Assembly: GCA_023128825.1 (NCBI GenBank)
Contig: JAGMDF010000075.1
Span: forward strand, 1-45,541
DNA: 45,541 nt
Reading direction: 5' to 3'
Origin: Caldifarciminota bacterium
Lineage (GTDB): Bacteria; Hydrothermota; Tepidihabitantia; B3-TA06
Shown here: piece by piece, positions 19,423 to 28,454 of the stretch
Position numbering within the stretch: the first letter of the stretch is position 1
Layout of the letters: each line of letters starts with the position of its first letter
The notes under the pieces: model-generated
What the model was told of the DNA's origin: nothing
Databases searched by the model: none
Seen by the model: only the letters and a program-made list of their open reading frames with translations
Program-made: the position numbers and the translations under genes

Positions 19423-19443
19423 TAAGACCTCCTTGGTTTCCTC

Positions 19444-19471
19444 ATCCTACTCGCCGGAGAACCTCTGTCAA
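19444..19471 (-). promoter_or_regulatory. Promoter of the 245-aa lipoprotein gene
   Basis: Minus strand TTGACA (19471-19466), 16-bp spacer, TAGGAT (19449-19444), then a leader of about 20 nt with AAGGAGG. Confidence 0.75.
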
Positions 19472-19518
19472 CCCCGTCTTTCCAATAGATCTTTCTGAAT
19501 TGAGATTAGGGTTATTTC

Positions 19519-19628
19519 ATGCTCCCTTTGTCCTTCGGACAAAGGTTCGCAGAGCGTTCGACGGAACTTCGTTCCGTTAGCCGCATTCGGGGTCCCCGCA
19601 AGACCACGAAGTGAGCTTGTGGGGTAAA
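19519..19628 (+). repeat. Composite palindromic element, copy 1
   Basis: The order is ATGCTCC, hairpin CTTTGTCC-TTC-GGACAAAG, TTCGCAG, a second hairpin ACGGAAC-TTC-GTTCCGT, GGGGTCCCCG, a third hairpin CAAG..CAC-GAA-GTG..CTTG, then GTGGGGTAA. The same order of fixed blocks occurs on the minus strand at 34052-34140 with different but still paired stem sequences. It fills most of the 327-bp gap between the lipoprotein and mfd promoters. Confidence 0.7.
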
Positions 19629-19712
19629 TAAGCGTTGATAAACTCCGAGCCGTTGTCTGTCTGACTAAACCGATACCCTTCGAATAGATTATTTTTGAGG
19701 AACGTCGTGCCT

Positions 19713-19740
19713 TTGACATTCCGGCCATAATCCCTACAAT
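19713..19740 (+). promoter_or_regulatory. mfd promoter, leaderless type
   Basis: TTGACA, 16-bp spacer, TACAAT, then 9 bp to ATG 19750. No ribosome-binding site lies between them. Confidence 0.75.
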
Positions 19741-19749
19741 CAACCCTTC

Positions 19750-22656
19750 ATGGGTGAACACCTTGATAAAAAAGACCTCTATGAGCGCTTTCTTGAATCC
19801 GATGCGTTGATTCGCTTCTTTGATTTATCCGAGCTGCCTCGCTCGGTTTCAGGGCTGCCCGGAGGACTGCGTGCCTTCTTTCTTAGAGCACTTCGGGAGA
19901 GCGGGAGCCAGATACTCTACCTGGCGAAGAATGAAGACGATGTTCAACGCCTGCTCCTCGATCTGGAGGGGATTGATCGTGCAGGAATAGTGGCGATTCG
20001 CAGGATCGAGAGCCTCAACCTGTTACGTCTTCCTTCCGGCGCGCCGAGACTGATCCTATGCCCTGCGGAGCTGTCCGAGCAAAGCATGGGTTGGGAAGAT
20101 GACCGTGCCTCGCTTTATTTCGAGCTTTCGGGCGAGGTGGAGCTCGAGGCGGCTCTGGGATGGCTTGCCGACAACGGGTTCGAGCGGGAGAGCCTGGTGA
20201 CCGAGCCGGCAGAGTTTGCACAAAGGGGAGGGATTCTGGATGTCTTCTCCCCCTTGTGGTCCGAACCGGTACGCATTGAGTTCGAGGGCGACAGGGTTGT
20301 TTCCCTGCGACGCTTCGACCCCCTGACCCAGCGTTCGCATGAGAAACTTTCCTCGGTAGAGGTCGTATCCAACAAGCCCCCCGATAGCCAGGGTCCAACG
20401 CTCCGTGAGTATCTAAAGGATAGCTTGACAATCTCCGCTCTGCCTGAGGTCTCACCCCGACTACTTCTTACCGACAAGGCCGGAGAGTTCGACTTCGGAT
20501 TCGCGCCTGCCGGAAAGGTTCTGGGGCGTTTCGAGGAACTTGCAGAGCTCTCAGTCCAGGGTCTTGAGCTTCTTTTTGCGGTAGACCCGGAGCACGGGGA
20601 ATCCTACCTCTCGCATCACCTTGAGCGTTTCAAGTTGGTGGACGCTCACCTTTCAGGCGGCTGGGTGGCGAGAGCGGAGGGCTATGCGGTGTTTACCGAG
20701 AATGAGCTTTTCGGGGTCAGGCACAAACGAAGGATACCGAGGCATTTCAAGGGCATACCGCGTGACGCGCTCTACGAACTCCATCCAGGCGACTACGTGG
20801 TTCACATAGACTACGGCATCGGCATCTACCAGGGGCTAAAGCGTTTGGAGATCGGCGGGCAGGAAAAGGAGTTCTTAAAGATAGCTTATTCAGGCACGGA
20901 CGTTCTTTATCTGCCTGTGGAGAACCTTGGGCTCCTGGACCGCTACATCGGTGCCGAGGGGCACGCGCCCCGGGTCTCGAGGCTGGGCTCCGAGCGCTGG
21001 AAGCTTGCCCGCAAGCACGCCCGTAAATCCGCATACGACTATGCGCAGGAGCTTTTAGCCCTCTATGCTAAACGGTCGGTGGTGCGCGGCCACGCGTTCA
21101 GCCGGCATCCGGACGAGATGGAGTGGATCGAATTGACTTTTCCATACGAGGAGACACCGGATCAGCGCAAGGCGATCGAGGGGATCATCGCGGACATGGA
21201 GACTCCTCTCCCAATGGACCGGCTGGTGTGCGGTGAGGTGGGCTACGGCAAGACCGAGGTGGCGCTGAGGGCGGCCGTTAAGGCCGCTCTGGATTCAAAG
21301 CAGGTGGCAATGATGGCTCCGACCACCATCCTTGCGCTTCAGCACTACCGGACGTTCACCCAGCGGTTAAAGAACCTCCCCATAAGGGTCCAGATGCTCT
21401 CACGCTTCGTTCCTCAAGCCGAACGCCGCAAGACGCTCGCAGACCTGGCCGAAGGCAAGGTAGACGTCTTGATCGGCACCCACGCGCTTTTGGCGGATTC
21501 GGTCTCCTACAACGATCTGGGGCTTTTGATCATAGACGACGAGCACCGATTCGGGGTTCGCCAGAAGGAGAAGATTAGAAGAAAGAAGGCCGAGATAGAC
21601 ACCTTGACGCTGACCGCTACGCCGATCCCGCGAACGCTCTACATGAGCCTGGTGGGCATAAGGGACGTATCGAGGATCGAGACCCCGCCCGTTGGCCGAA
21701 AGGACGTGGTGACCGAGGTATCTAACTGGTCGGACGATATGGTAAGGGAATGGGTGCTGCGCGAGCGCTCAAGGGGAGGCCTGGTGCTCTTCATACACAA
21801 CAGGATCGAGACCATCGAGTCGTTAAGACGCAGGCTGGAAAGGCTTCTGCCGGGTTTAAGGATGCAGACCGCTCACGGCCAGATGCCGGAGCGCGATCTG
21901 GCAGCGATCTACGATAGATTCCTGGAGCACAAGGTAGACGTATTGATCTCCACCGCCATACTTGAGTCAGGGATAGACATACCGGACCTCAACACGATAA
22001 TCGTTGATCGCGCTGATCTGTTTGGCCTTGCGGATCTGCATCAGCTTCGCGGAAGGGTAGGCAGGAGCCAGCGCCAGGGATATGCGTTGTTCATCGTTCC
22101 GCGAAGGACCACCGACGATGCAAAGAAGCGGCTGGCGGCAATCAGGGCTTACGCGGAGCTGGGTGCAGGATACAGGCTGGCGGTAAGGGACATGGAGATG
22201 CGCGGGGTGGGCAATCTTTTGGGAACCCAGCAGCACGGTCACGTGAACGCTATAGGATTCACTCTGTACACAAAGCTCCTGGCCGAGGCGGTGGCAAGGC
22301 TCAAGGGCGAGGAGTGGTTCACCGAACCTGTGCTGGAGATTGACCACGGGGCGTACCTGCCCGAGACCTACATTTCAGACCCGGCGGAGCGGGTGTCGCT
22401 GTATAAACGACTATTATCGGTGGAGGAGGAGAGAGAGATCGACGCGTTGCACGAGGAGTTAACCGACCGCTTCGGTAAGATGCCTGAAGCTGCGATGAAG
22501 ATACTGGACATCGCCCTGGTTAGGGCATTAGCGAGGAAAAAGAAGGCGACCAAGGTCAGCTTCCGAAAGGATGCCTGGTTTATACTCACAGCCGACCGCA
22601 CCCTGCGCGGCACCGGCCCGTTCCCTACGCTGCTGGATCAGCTAAGGAAATTGTAG
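19750..22656 (+). CDS. mfd: Transcription-repair coupling factor Mfd
   Basis: 968 residues, compact compared with about 1150 in E. coli. The N-terminal third is a UvrB-homology region ([21 protein letters not shown]). The RNA-polymerase-interacting CarD-like domain begins near 343 ([19 protein letters not shown]). The RecG-like translocase has Walker [10 protein letters not shown] near 495, the DEAH-box equivalent [12 protein letters not shown] near 595, and the C-terminal helicase lobe with [13 protein letters not shown] and [14 protein letters not shown]. The TRCF C-terminal domain follows ([15 protein letters not shown]). Mfd removes RNA polymerase stalled at DNA lesions and recruits UvrA. 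The start matches a leaderless promoter. Convergent with the small minus-strand gene. Confidence 0.96.
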   Translation: MGEHLDKKDLYERFLESDALIRFFDLSELPRSVSGLPGGLRAFFLRALRESGSQILYLAKNEDDVQRLLLDLEGIDRAGIVAIRRIESLNLLRLPSGAPRLILCPAELSEQSMGWEDDRASLYFELSGEVELEAALGWLADNGFERESLVTEPAEFAQRGGILDVFSPLWSEPVRIEFEGDRVVSLRRFDPLTQRSHEKLSSVEVVSNKPPDSQGPTLREYLKDSLTISALPEVSPRLLLTDKAGEFDFGFAPAGKVLGRFEELAELSVQGLELLFAVDPEHGESYLSHHLERFKLVDAHLSGGWVARAEGYAVFTENELFGVRHKRRIPRHFKGIPRDALYELHPGDYVVHIDYGIGIYQGLKRLEIGGQEKEFLKIAYSGTDVLYLPVENLGLLDRYIGAEGHAPRVSRLGSERWKLARKHARKSAYDYAQELLALYAKRSVVRGHAFSRHPDEMEWIELTFPYEETPDQRKAIEGIIADMETPLPMDRLVCGEVGYGKTEVALRAAVKAALDSKQVAMMAPTTILALQHYRTFTQRLKNLPIRVQMLSRFVPQAERRKTLADLAEGKVDVLIGTHALLADSVSYNDLGLLIIDDEHRFGVRQKEKIRRKKAEIDTLTLTATPIPRTLYMSLVGIRDVSRIETPPVGRKDVVTEVSNWSDDMVREWVLRERSRGGLVLFIHNRIETIESLRRRLERLLPGLRMQTAHGQMPERDLAAIYDRFLEHKVDVLISTAILESGIDIPDLNTIIVDRADLFGLADLHQLRGRVGRSQRQGYALFIVPRRTTDDAKKRLAAIRAYAELGAGYRLAVRDMEMRGVGNLLGTQQHGHVNAIGFTLYTKLLAEAVARLKGEEWFTEPVLEIDHGAYLPETYISDPAERVSLYKRLLSVEEEREIDALHEELTDRFGKMPEAAMKILDIALVRALARKKKATKVSFRKDAWFILTADRTLRGTGPFPTLLDQLRKL

Positions 22657-22723
22657 CACAAGCCTCAGCGTGCCCCTGGCGAGTTTGTCCGCCTTTATAA
22701 AAGAGGCCAGAACTCGATCTACT

Positions 22724-23014
22724 TCAGCACCCGGTCTTCCACGCCCAAGAACCGGAACAAACCAATATAAGATGCTTGCCCAACCTCGCTCCGGCCTGCG
22801 GAGCGGCCCACAACAAGACCTTCTCCACCCAGTCACGATCCGGAACATCATTTGATTCACGGGCATAGGTGGTGCTCGGCAAACCGGCAGCCTCCCCAGC
22901 ACTAGACCTGAGAAACGGACAAAATCCATACTTACCCAACGCCTCTGTCGTCTTCCTGTAATGATCGGGTGAAGGGTTCTTAAGGTCAAAAGATATGATA
23001 GCAAGCGAAGCCAT
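22724..23014 (-). CDS. Small protein with Cas2/VapD-like N-terminal pattern; possibly frameshifted
   Basis: The start is ATG 23014, directly after AAAGGAGGAGG; the longer ORF in the track has no support. As read it ends at TGA 22724-22726 after 96 residues (MASLAIISFDLKNPSPDHY...). The N-terminus (a hydrophobic strand, then D-L plus a helix ending GKYGF) recalls small ferredoxin-fold proteins of the Cas2/VapD/SinR type, but this is only a pattern. A +1 shift at GGG TGC TGA would extend it into the overlapping frame: AEVDRVLASFIKADKLARGT..., ending at 22642 and giving about 123 residues. That extension looks protein-like. It has a strong divergent promoter shared with argS. Either a mutation, a programmed shift or chance explains the second frame. 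Confidence 0.55.
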   Translation of the reverse strand: MASLAIISFDLKNPSPDHYRKTTEALGKYGFCPFLRSSAGEAAGLPSTTYARESNDVPDRDWVEKVLLWAAPQAGARLGKHLILVCSGSWAWKTGC

Positions 23015-23054
23015 TCGACCTCCTCCTTTGTTCGGATTGCTATAGCAATAACTT

Positions 23055-23082
23055 ATATTAACTCCCTTTTCAGGCATGTCAA
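23055..23082 (-). promoter_or_regulatory. Promoter of the small minus-strand gene
   Basis: Minus strand TTGACA (23082-23077), 16-bp spacer, TAATAT (23060-23055). Its -35 box is 14 bp from the -35 box of the divergent argS promoter. Confidence 0.7.
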
Positions 23083-23096
23083 GTCCCCTCTCCTGC

Positions 23097-23125
23097 TTGA
23101 CACAAGCATCCCGCAAGGTTACACT
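23097..23125 (+). promoter_or_regulatory. argS promoter
   Basis: TTGACA, 17-bp spacer, TACACT, then a short leader with AAGGAGAG before the TTG start at 23146. Confidence 0.7.
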
Positions 23126-23145
23126 TCTATCAAAGGAGAGATTGA

Positions 23146-25011
23146 TTGAAACCAAACGAGAACAAATCCCCTAGTTATGTGCTGGATGAGCTTTACTGGG
23201 AAGTGCACCATCTGGTTTTAGATTTAGCAGATACTCGTAATGAAATTCGCAGTGCCCCTAGGGGTTCGGATGCAATCTACGCGGTTCCCTGCTTTTTACA
23301 TGCAAAGATTCAAGGTGAAAATCCGGTCAAATCGGCAGAAGAGTTTGCAGAAAGATGGAATAAAATAATTCACGGTGATGATCCACTTAGTCAAACGCAC
23401 CAGAGGTGGTTTCCCAACTCGGTTATCCAACGCTTCGAAGCCTCAAGAGGCTACGTAAATGTATTTGTAGATCAAAAGGCTCTCCATACACGCATACTCA
23501 AAGACCTGCTAGATTATGGTGAAGAGTATGGCCATTACCCGAAGCTCAACAAGACCATGGTTGTTGACTACTGCTCGCCCAACATCGCCAAGCCTTTGTC
23601 GGTAGGGCATTTAAGATCAACCATCATCGGCCAGGCGCTTATAAATATCCTAAGGGCCGCCGGATACAGGGTAGTGGGCATAAACTTCATGGGCGACTGG
23701 GGCACCCAGTTCGGCAAGCTCTTATATGCGTTTGAGCAGTGGGGTAACGAGAAGAAGTTGGAAGATGAGCCGATCCAGCATCTATTGGAACTTTACGTGC
23801 GCTTTCACAAGGAGGCTAAGGAAAATCCGGCTTTGGAGGATGAAGGTCGGGCGGCGTTCAAGAGATTACAGCAGGGAGGAGAAAAGGAGCGAGCGCTCTG
23901 GCAGCGCTTCCGAGAAAGTAGCCTTGAGGCCTTCGAAAAGACGGTAGCCCGACTGGGGGTTAAGTTTGACCACAACTGGTTTGAGAGTGAGTTCGAGGAA
24001 AGGGCGCGTGAGCTTGTGGATGAGCTGTTAGCTAAAGGGATAGCTGAAGAATCCGAAGGAGCAATAATAATCCGATTCAAACCTTTATGGCCAGGCAAAC
24101 CACCTGAGCCTCCGCCAACCCAATCTCCACTTGTAATCCGTAAGTCTGACGGAACCACCCTCTACCCGACACGCGATCTCGCTTCAGCCGTGGAAAGAAT
24201 CGAAAGGTTCCAGCCGGTTCATAGGTTGTTATATGCTGTAGCTTCAGAACAAACCCTTTACTTCTCCCAGTTATGGAATGCCCTGGAGGAGATGCGGAAA
24301 AAGGGATTCTTCAAACATGCGAAGATAAATCAACCAGGGATACTTGAACACGTCCGCTTCGGTATGGTCTCGCTGCCCACGGGTAAGATTTCCACACGCG
24401 AGGGTCGGATCGTTTACCTGGACGAACTCCTGGACGAGGCCGAGCGCCGTGCACAGGAGATAATCAAGGAGAAGAACCCGGATATGCCGAAGGATGCAAG
24501 GGCACAGGTTGCCCGTAAGGTCGGCATAGGCGCGGTGATATACGCCGATCTTTCGCAGGATCGCATAAAGGACATCACCTTCGAGTGGTCGAAGATGCTT
24601 AGCTTTGACGGCAACAGTGCTCCTTATCTGCAGTACGCGGCGGTGCGCTGCGCAAAGATTCTCGAAAAGGCAAAGTCCGAGGATAGAGAACGGTTAGATA
24701 CGCTGAATGAGCAAGATATCCCAGCGCTTGCCGAAGAGTTAAAGGAGCCGGAAAGCGTTAAACTTTTGATGCATCTGGGTCGCTTCCCCCAGGCGATAGC
24801 TGAGGCTGCCGAGCGTTACGCCCCCCACGTTTTGGCCTCATACCTCTACGACCTGGCGGTCCTCTTGAGTCGGTTCTACACCCAGGTGCCTGTTCTTAAA
24901 GCCGAGACCGATGCGGCGCGTCTGGCAAGGCTGGAGCTTGTCGAGGCCACTGGCCGGGTCTTAAGAAAAGGGCTTGCTCTTCTGGGGATCGAGACGCCGG
25001 AGGAGATGTAG
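23146..25011 (+). CDS. argS: Arginyl-tRNA synthetase
   Basis: 621 residues, class I synthetase charging tRNA-Arg. TTG start at 23146 with AAGGAGAG 5 nt upstream. The first 140 residues form the N-terminal additional domain (VNVFVDQKALHTRILKDLL). The catalytic core begins with VDYCSPNIAKPLSVGHLRST; the first His of the HxGH signature is replaced by Ser. Further family blocks are NFMGDWGTQFGKLL, STREGRIVYLDELLDEA and APYLQYAAVR, and the C-terminal anticodon-binding DALR-type domain ends LALLGIETPEEM. The codons for the first 130 residues look AT-richer than the rest. Followed by an intrinsic terminator. Confidence 0.95.
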   Translation: MKPNENKSPSYVLDELYWEVHHLVLDLADTRNEIRSAPRGSDAIYAVPCFLHAKIQGENPVKSAEEFAERWNKIIHGDDPLSQTHQRWFPNSVIQRFEASRGYVNVFVDQKALHTRILKDLLDYGEEYGHYPKLNKTMVVDYCSPNIAKPLSVGHLRSTIIGQALINILRAAGYRVVGINFMGDWGTQFGKLLYAFEQWGNEKKLEDEPIQHLLELYVRFHKEAKENPALEDEGRAAFKRLQQGGEKERALWQRFRESSLEAFEKTVARLGVKFDHNWFESEFEERARELVDELLAKGIAEESEGAIIIRFKPLWPGKPPEPPPTQSPLVIRKSDGTTLYPTRDLASAVERIERFQPVHRLLYAVASEQTLYFSQLWNALEEMRKKGFFKHAKINQPGILEHVRFGMVSLPTGKISTREGRIVYLDELLDEAERRAQEIIKEKNPDMPKDARAQVARKVGIGAVIYADLSQDRIKDITFEWSKMLSFDGNSAPYLQYAAVRCAKILEKAKSEDRERLDTLNEQDIPALAEELKEPESVKLLMHLGRFPQAIAEAAERYAPHVLASYLYDLAVLLSRFYTQVPVLKAETDAARLARLELVEATGRVLRKGLALLGIETPEEM

Positions 25012-25063
25012 GCAAATCCTCCTTTTCTCCTGACGGAGAAAAGATCGGAGAAGAATAAAAGGA

Positions 25064-25090
25064 AGTGGCCGACGAAGTCGGCCACTTTTT
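25064..25090 (+). terminator. argS terminator
   Basis: Stem AGTGGCCGAC / GTCGGCCACT with loop GAA, followed by TTTTT. A weaker hairpin CTTTTCTCC-TGAC-GGAGAAAAG lies just before it (25022-25043). Confidence 0.9.
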
Positions 25091-25136
25091 ACCTGCAATC
25101 TTCTACCCTGCAACAAAAAGAACCAGGTTAACTCCC

Positions 25137-25164
25137 TTGACAAATCCTATAATAGAGATAGTAT
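25137..25164 (+). promoter_or_regulatory. MarR-gdpD promoter, leaderless type
   Basis: TTGACA, 16-bp spacer, TAGTAT, then 6 bp to ATG 25171. The 6-bp gap is why I prefer this ATG over the GTG at 25168. Confidence 0.65.
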
Positions 25165-25170
25165 AAGGTG

Positions 25171-25644
25171 ATGGTGCGCACGATTGACGAACAGATCAAA
25201 CGTCTTGAAGAATTGGGGGCTATCCTTGTGCGAGGGTTGCAGCTCGTAGGCTCGGCCGGGCCTTTCGGCAGCGAACTTTCGTTCTCCCAGTACCTTATCC
25301 TGCAGACGCTTCTTGAGAAAGATGCTCTGCGGATGAATGAACTGGCGTTGACCCTGGGTGTCTCAAAGGCCAACGTCACCGGGCTTGTCGATCGCATGGT
25401 ACGTTCAAGGTTCATTGAACGTATGCGCTCCGACGATGATCGACGAGTCGTATTCGTTTCCTTGACCCCGAAAGGACGCAGAACCGTCCAGAGGATGCTC
25501 AACATGCAGCGTAAGGAATGGCGACGAATAATGGAAACCATACCGTCTCGAAATCTTGCCATCTTCATGGACTCCCTCGATCAACTCGCCCACGCCCTGG
25601 CAGAGAGAACTCGTGAAGCCACTCTGCCCGATGAAAAAGACTGA
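25171..25644 (+). CDS. MarR-family transcriptional regulator
   Basis: 157 residues. Winged helix-turn-helix with the MarR signature: QYLILQTLLEKDALRMNELALTL (first helices), VSKANVTGLVDRMVRSRFIER (recognition helix) and RSDDDRRVVFVSLTPKGRR (wing). Flanking N- and C-terminal helices would make the dimer interface. The phosphodiesterase gene starts 58 bp after its stop and is probably cotranscribed and controlled by it (inference). Confidence 0.9.
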   Translation: MVRTIDEQIKRLEELGAILVRGLQLVGSAGPFGSELSFSQYLILQTLLEKDALRMNELALTLGVSKANVTGLVDRMVRSRFIERMRSDDDRRVVFVSLTPKGRRTVQRMLNMQRKEWRRIMETIPSRNLAIFMDSLDQLAHALAERTREATLPDEKD

Positions 25645-25702
25645 TTCATCCTGCCTGTCGCCGATCAACGCATCAGGCAAACCCCTTCACAAGGAGAAGA
25701 TT

Positions 25703-26596
25703 TTGAAACCAGGCCGCCGGGCAAGGGCCCTCGTGGTTCTCGCCATGAGTGCGGTCCCGGCCTTCGCCTTCCTTGATCGGACAGAACCGCCCTTGATACT
25801 TGCTCACCGGGCAGGAGCGCTTGTTGTGCCAGAGAACACCATTGAGGGATGGGCCGAGTCGAGGATTCGTTACCGGCCCGACGTGTGGGAACTCGACGTG
25901 CGCCTTACAGCAGACGACAGCCTGGTGGTTATCCACGACGAGGCGGTTGACCGCACAACCAACGGCTCAGGGCTGGTCAGAGAGATGACATTTACCCGGA
26001 TCCGCTCCCTGGATGCAGGGTTCTGGTTCACCCCGGATTCGGGCAAAACATACCCCTGGCGAGGGAAAGGGGTTCGGATACCGACCATTGGCCAGGTCTT
26101 TGACTCTTTCCCGGACGACAACTTCAACATAGAGATCAAGGACTCACTTACATACGCGGCGGCCCGCCTGGTAGGGATCATCCGCGAAAAAAGAATGCAG
26201 AATCAGGTGGTTGTGGCCTCGGTGTATACCGAGGTTTTGGAATGCTTCAGGGAATTTGATCCATCTGTGGCCATCGCCGCCACGCCGGACGAGGTCCGTA
26301 GGTTCGTTCTCTGGGGTAAGATGGGGCTTGGATTCCTGGCCAGGACCACGATGGACGCGGTACAGGTGCCCGAATACTCAGGCTCCATACACGTGGTTAC
26401 GCCTGGCTTCGTTAAACGCTGTCACCGTAAAGGTATCCAGGTGCACGTCTGGACCGTCAACGACGCGGAAGCCATTAAACGTTTGCTTGAAATGGGCGCA
26501 GACGGCGTCATCACCGATCGGCCCGATGTTGCAGACAGGGTTTTCAAAACCATGGGGTTCCGCAAATTCCCCCGTAACACCCGTAACACCCCGTAA
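25703..26596 (+). CDS. Secreted glycerophosphodiester phosphodiesterase
   Basis: I choose TTG 25703 because AAGGAG lies 7 nt upstream and the product then begins with a signal peptide (MKPGRRARALVVLAMSAVPAFA); the track start at 25556 lies inside the MarR gene. 297 residues, GDPD TIM barrel: LILAHRAGALVVPENT carries the catalytic His-Arg and the metal-binding Glu-Asn, and ELDVRLTADDSLVVIHDE holds the second metal ligands and the general acid/base His. The end DGVITDRPD is also typical. It should release glycerol-3-phosphate from glycerophosphodiesters outside the cytoplasm. The last residues (RNTRNTP) are encoded by the flanking GTAACACC tandem repeat, so the C-terminus has been altered by repeat expansion. 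Confidence 0.9.
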   Translation: MKPGRRARALVVLAMSAVPAFAFLDRTEPPLILAHRAGALVVPENTIEGWAESRIRYRPDVWELDVRLTADDSLVVIHDEAVDRTTNGSGLVREMTFTRIRSLDAGFWFTPDSGKTYPWRGKGVRIPTIGQVFDSFPDDNFNIEIKDSLTYAAARLVGIIREKRMQNQVVVASVYTEVLECFREFDPSVAIAATPDEVRRFVLWGKMGLGFLARTTMDAVQVPEYSGSIHVVTPGFVKRCHRKGIQVHVWTVNDAEAIKRLLEMGADGVITDRPDVADRVFKTMGFRKFPRNTRNTP

Positions 26597-26648
26597 CACC
26601 CCACCCGTAACACCCCACCCGTAACACCCGTAACACATCGTAACACCC
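26571..26648. repeat. Degenerate short tandem repeat (CCCGTAACAC unit)
   Basis: About eight head-to-tail copies of a 9-15 bp unit built on CGTAACACC, starting inside the last codons of the phosphodiesterase gene and ending 6 bp before the -35 box of the next promoter. The complementary strand has runs of three or four G separated by TGTTAC. Confidence 0.85.
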
Positions 26649-26653
26649 ACCAC

Positions 26654-26681
26654 TTGACATACGCCAATAAAGCGTTATCTT
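26654..26681 (+). promoter_or_regulatory. Promoter of the 131-aa lipoprotein gene
   Basis: TTGACA, 16-bp spacer, TATCTT, then 9 bp to GTG 26691. Confidence 0.65.
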
Positions 26682-26690
26682 TAGGATGAA

Positions 26691-27086
26691 GTGAGAAAAC
26701 TGCTGCCGATTCTTATAGTTCTTGCAAGCGTGCTGGTGGGGTGCGGACGCAGGGTTACGGTTACTGGGGCGCTAACCCATAGCGAGACCGGCCGGCCCAT
26801 CGTCGGAGCGTGGGTTTACGATCCGACCATTGACACGCTCGCGATAGACTCACTTGCAACGCCCGATATTGAACCGCTTGACGGCATACACCCGAATAAA
26901 CAGATAGTCACCACTGACAGCGCTGGCCGCTATTTGTTGCAGAACGTCTCGGCGCGCTCACACTTCATCTACTTTGCCGCCGGGGATTTTGAGTGGATCA
27001 AGGTGAACTTCAAAGCAAAGGGGCGCGACTCGATATTCGAGCTAAACGTCAAGCTCGAGCCCGAACCCATCGAGGTGATTTACTAG
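26691..27086 (+). CDS. Small lipoprotein with carboxypeptidase-regulatory-like domain
   Basis: 131 residues from GTG 26691. Signal peptide with lipobox LVGC, then a single beta-sandwich domain with the pattern VTGALTHSETGRPIVGAWV and DSAGRYLLQNVSA, as in CarboxypepD_reg-like folds. Probably attached to an envelope membrane; role unknown. Its 3' end converges with the KAP NTPase gene, 11 bp apart. Confidence 0.75.
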   Translation: MRKLLPILIVLASVLVGCGRRVTVTGALTHSETGRPIVGAWVYDPTIDTLAIDSLATPDIEPLDGIHPNKQIVTTDSAGRYLLQNVSARSHFIYFAAGDFEWIKVNFKAKGRDSIFELNVKLEPEPIEVIY

Positions 27087-27097
27087 AAGAGTTATTC

Positions 27098-28369
27098 CTA
27101 CCCAAGTCGGTCAAACAAAAGCGCCAAAGATTCGATCTGATGATCTACACCACCGGACTTATACTTTATTGATAGAGATTCGCGAATGGCATGGCAAATA
27201 TCGACAATTGCTCTTTTGAAAGCAAAGTCTCTTACAATCCCCCCATGCTTCATGTAAAGCCTATCTTGACGTGCTTTACTCGGACTCTCCCCTGAGTACG
27301 AAAGCTGAATGATCACATCTCCATCTCGCTTAGCAAAAGAGTAAACATTAGGATAAACCTCCCTAAGCAGTAAAAGAGGAAATCCCAAAAATACGTCTGA
27401 CTTCTGAGTCTCCTCAACCCTAGAGAGTAGAGCGATCATTCTTTCAATGGCACGAAGAACTCTTCTAGGATTACCAATCGTCTGAGAATCATAGATTTTG
27501 CTCCAGCATTTCCCTATCGCTTTGTCTAGTTCCTCCGGGATATCCTCTTGGATAAACGCCCGATATTTAGCCTTAATAAACTCCTGAAACTGTTTACTGC
27601 TAGGCAAGGGAATCCTGTGCATCCTATCGATTAACTTTTCGAGATACCAATGTCCATCTATATTAACATCTTTTCCAAAGCATGCTGTAATTGCATCTGA
27701 TACGACTTCATCGTCTAAAGCAACAACGAAGATTACCTCGTTGCTATTGAAGAATAACCTAAGTTTCTCTAATAGATCGAGAGCTTGATCTGGAAGACAT
27801 CTATCAAGGTCATCCAGAAGAATAACCGCATAGCTTCCCTCCTTTTTACCCCTCAACTCCAACCCCTTTTTTATCAACTCCCCAAATTTATTGCGCACTT
27901 CATCCTTAGTTCGCTTCCAAATCTTACGTATTTCTTTTACCGGGAGACGTGCATTTAAGTTCGCTCCCCCAGGTATTCCAACACCTACTGACACCGAAGA
28001 GATAAGCTCCAACAATGTATCCAGAAGTTTTTCGCTTACCTTAGAGCTTAGCCCGAAGTGCTCCGCGACTTCCGAAACCAAAGCGGCTGAAAGGTCAATC
28101 CGCCCCGAAAACTTCAATAACTCAATTGGGCCCACGACTTCAAATTCGTTAGAGTCTCCGATTTCATTCTTCACACATTTGAGGAAGCTCGTTTTACCTG
28201 TCCCCCACTCGCCTGTGAGGCCAATCACGTATGGCGGATCGGTGGCCCTTAACTCTTCTACAAATTGCGGGACAAGTTTATCAAAACCCAGCAAGTCGTT
28301 TTTGATATCGTCAATCGGTTCGTGCCGCTTGAAGCGGATAGTTGGTTTAAGTTCTTCGGCTTCGGTCAT
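27098..28369 (-). CDS. KAP-family P-loop NTPase, apparently soluble
   Basis: 423 residues. Start ATG 28369 follows AAGGAG. Walker A GEWGTGKT at 53-60 and Walker B AVILLDDLDRC at about 181-191, with the KAP hallmark of Asp-Asp-Leu-Asp-Arg, then VIFVVALDDEVV as sensor-like strand. Most bacterial KAP proteins have transmembrane helices inserted between Walker A and B; here that insert (about 100-175) is a charged, soluble helical segment with a short SVGVGIPGG stretch. KAP NTPases are found in phage-defence and membrane-associated systems. The gene is AT-richer than its neighbours, stands alone with its own promoter, and is likely acquired. Which target it acts on is unknown. Confidence 0.85.
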   Translation of the reverse strand: MTEAEELKPTIRFKRHEPIDDIKNDLLGFDKLVPQFVEELRATDPPYVIGLTGEWGTGKTSFLKCVKNEIGDSNEFEVVGPIELLKFSGRIDLSAALVSEVAEHFGLSSKVSEKLLDTLLELISSVSVGVGIPGGANLNARLPVKEIRKIWKRTKDEVRNKFGELIKKGLELRGKKEGSYAVILLDDLDRCLPDQALDLLEKLRLFFNSNEVIFVVALDDEVVSDAITACFGKDVNIDGHWYLEKLIDRMHRIPLPSSKQFQEFIKAKYRAFIQEDIPEELDKAIGKCWSKIYDSQTIGNPRRVLRAIERMIALLSRVEETQKSDVFLGFPLLLLREVYPNVYSFAKRDGDVIIQLSYSGESPSKARQDRLYMKHGGIVRDFAFKRAIVDICHAIRESLSIKYKSGGVDHQIESLALLFDRLG

Positions 28370-28386
28370 CGCTTCTCCTTTGCGTT

Positions 28387-28414
28387 AATATACAAAAAAC
28401 CTGCCCTTTGTCAA
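28387..28414 (-). promoter_or_regulatory. KAP NTPase promoter
   Basis: Minus strand TTGACA (28414-28409), 16-bp spacer, TATATT (28392-28387). It is back to back with the phosphorylase promoter, with 12 bp between the two -35 boxes. Confidence 0.75.
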
Positions 28415-28426
28415 CCGTTACCACCC

Positions 28427-28454
28427 TTGACTCCCTACAATCTCACGGTATCCT
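28427..28454 (+). promoter_or_regulatory. Phosphorylase promoter, leaderless type
   Basis: TTGACT, 16-bp spacer, TATCCT, then only 5 bp to ATG 28460. This fixes the start, which lies 195 bp inside the longer ORF of the track. Confidence 0.75.

Noticed and set aside
22724-23014. cas2 gene
   Set aside because: The resemblance is only to the general ferredoxin-like start; no cas1, array or other cas gene is present.
26571-26648. CRISPR array
   Set aside because: Units are 9-15 bp, nearly contiguous and without unique spacers; no cas genes.
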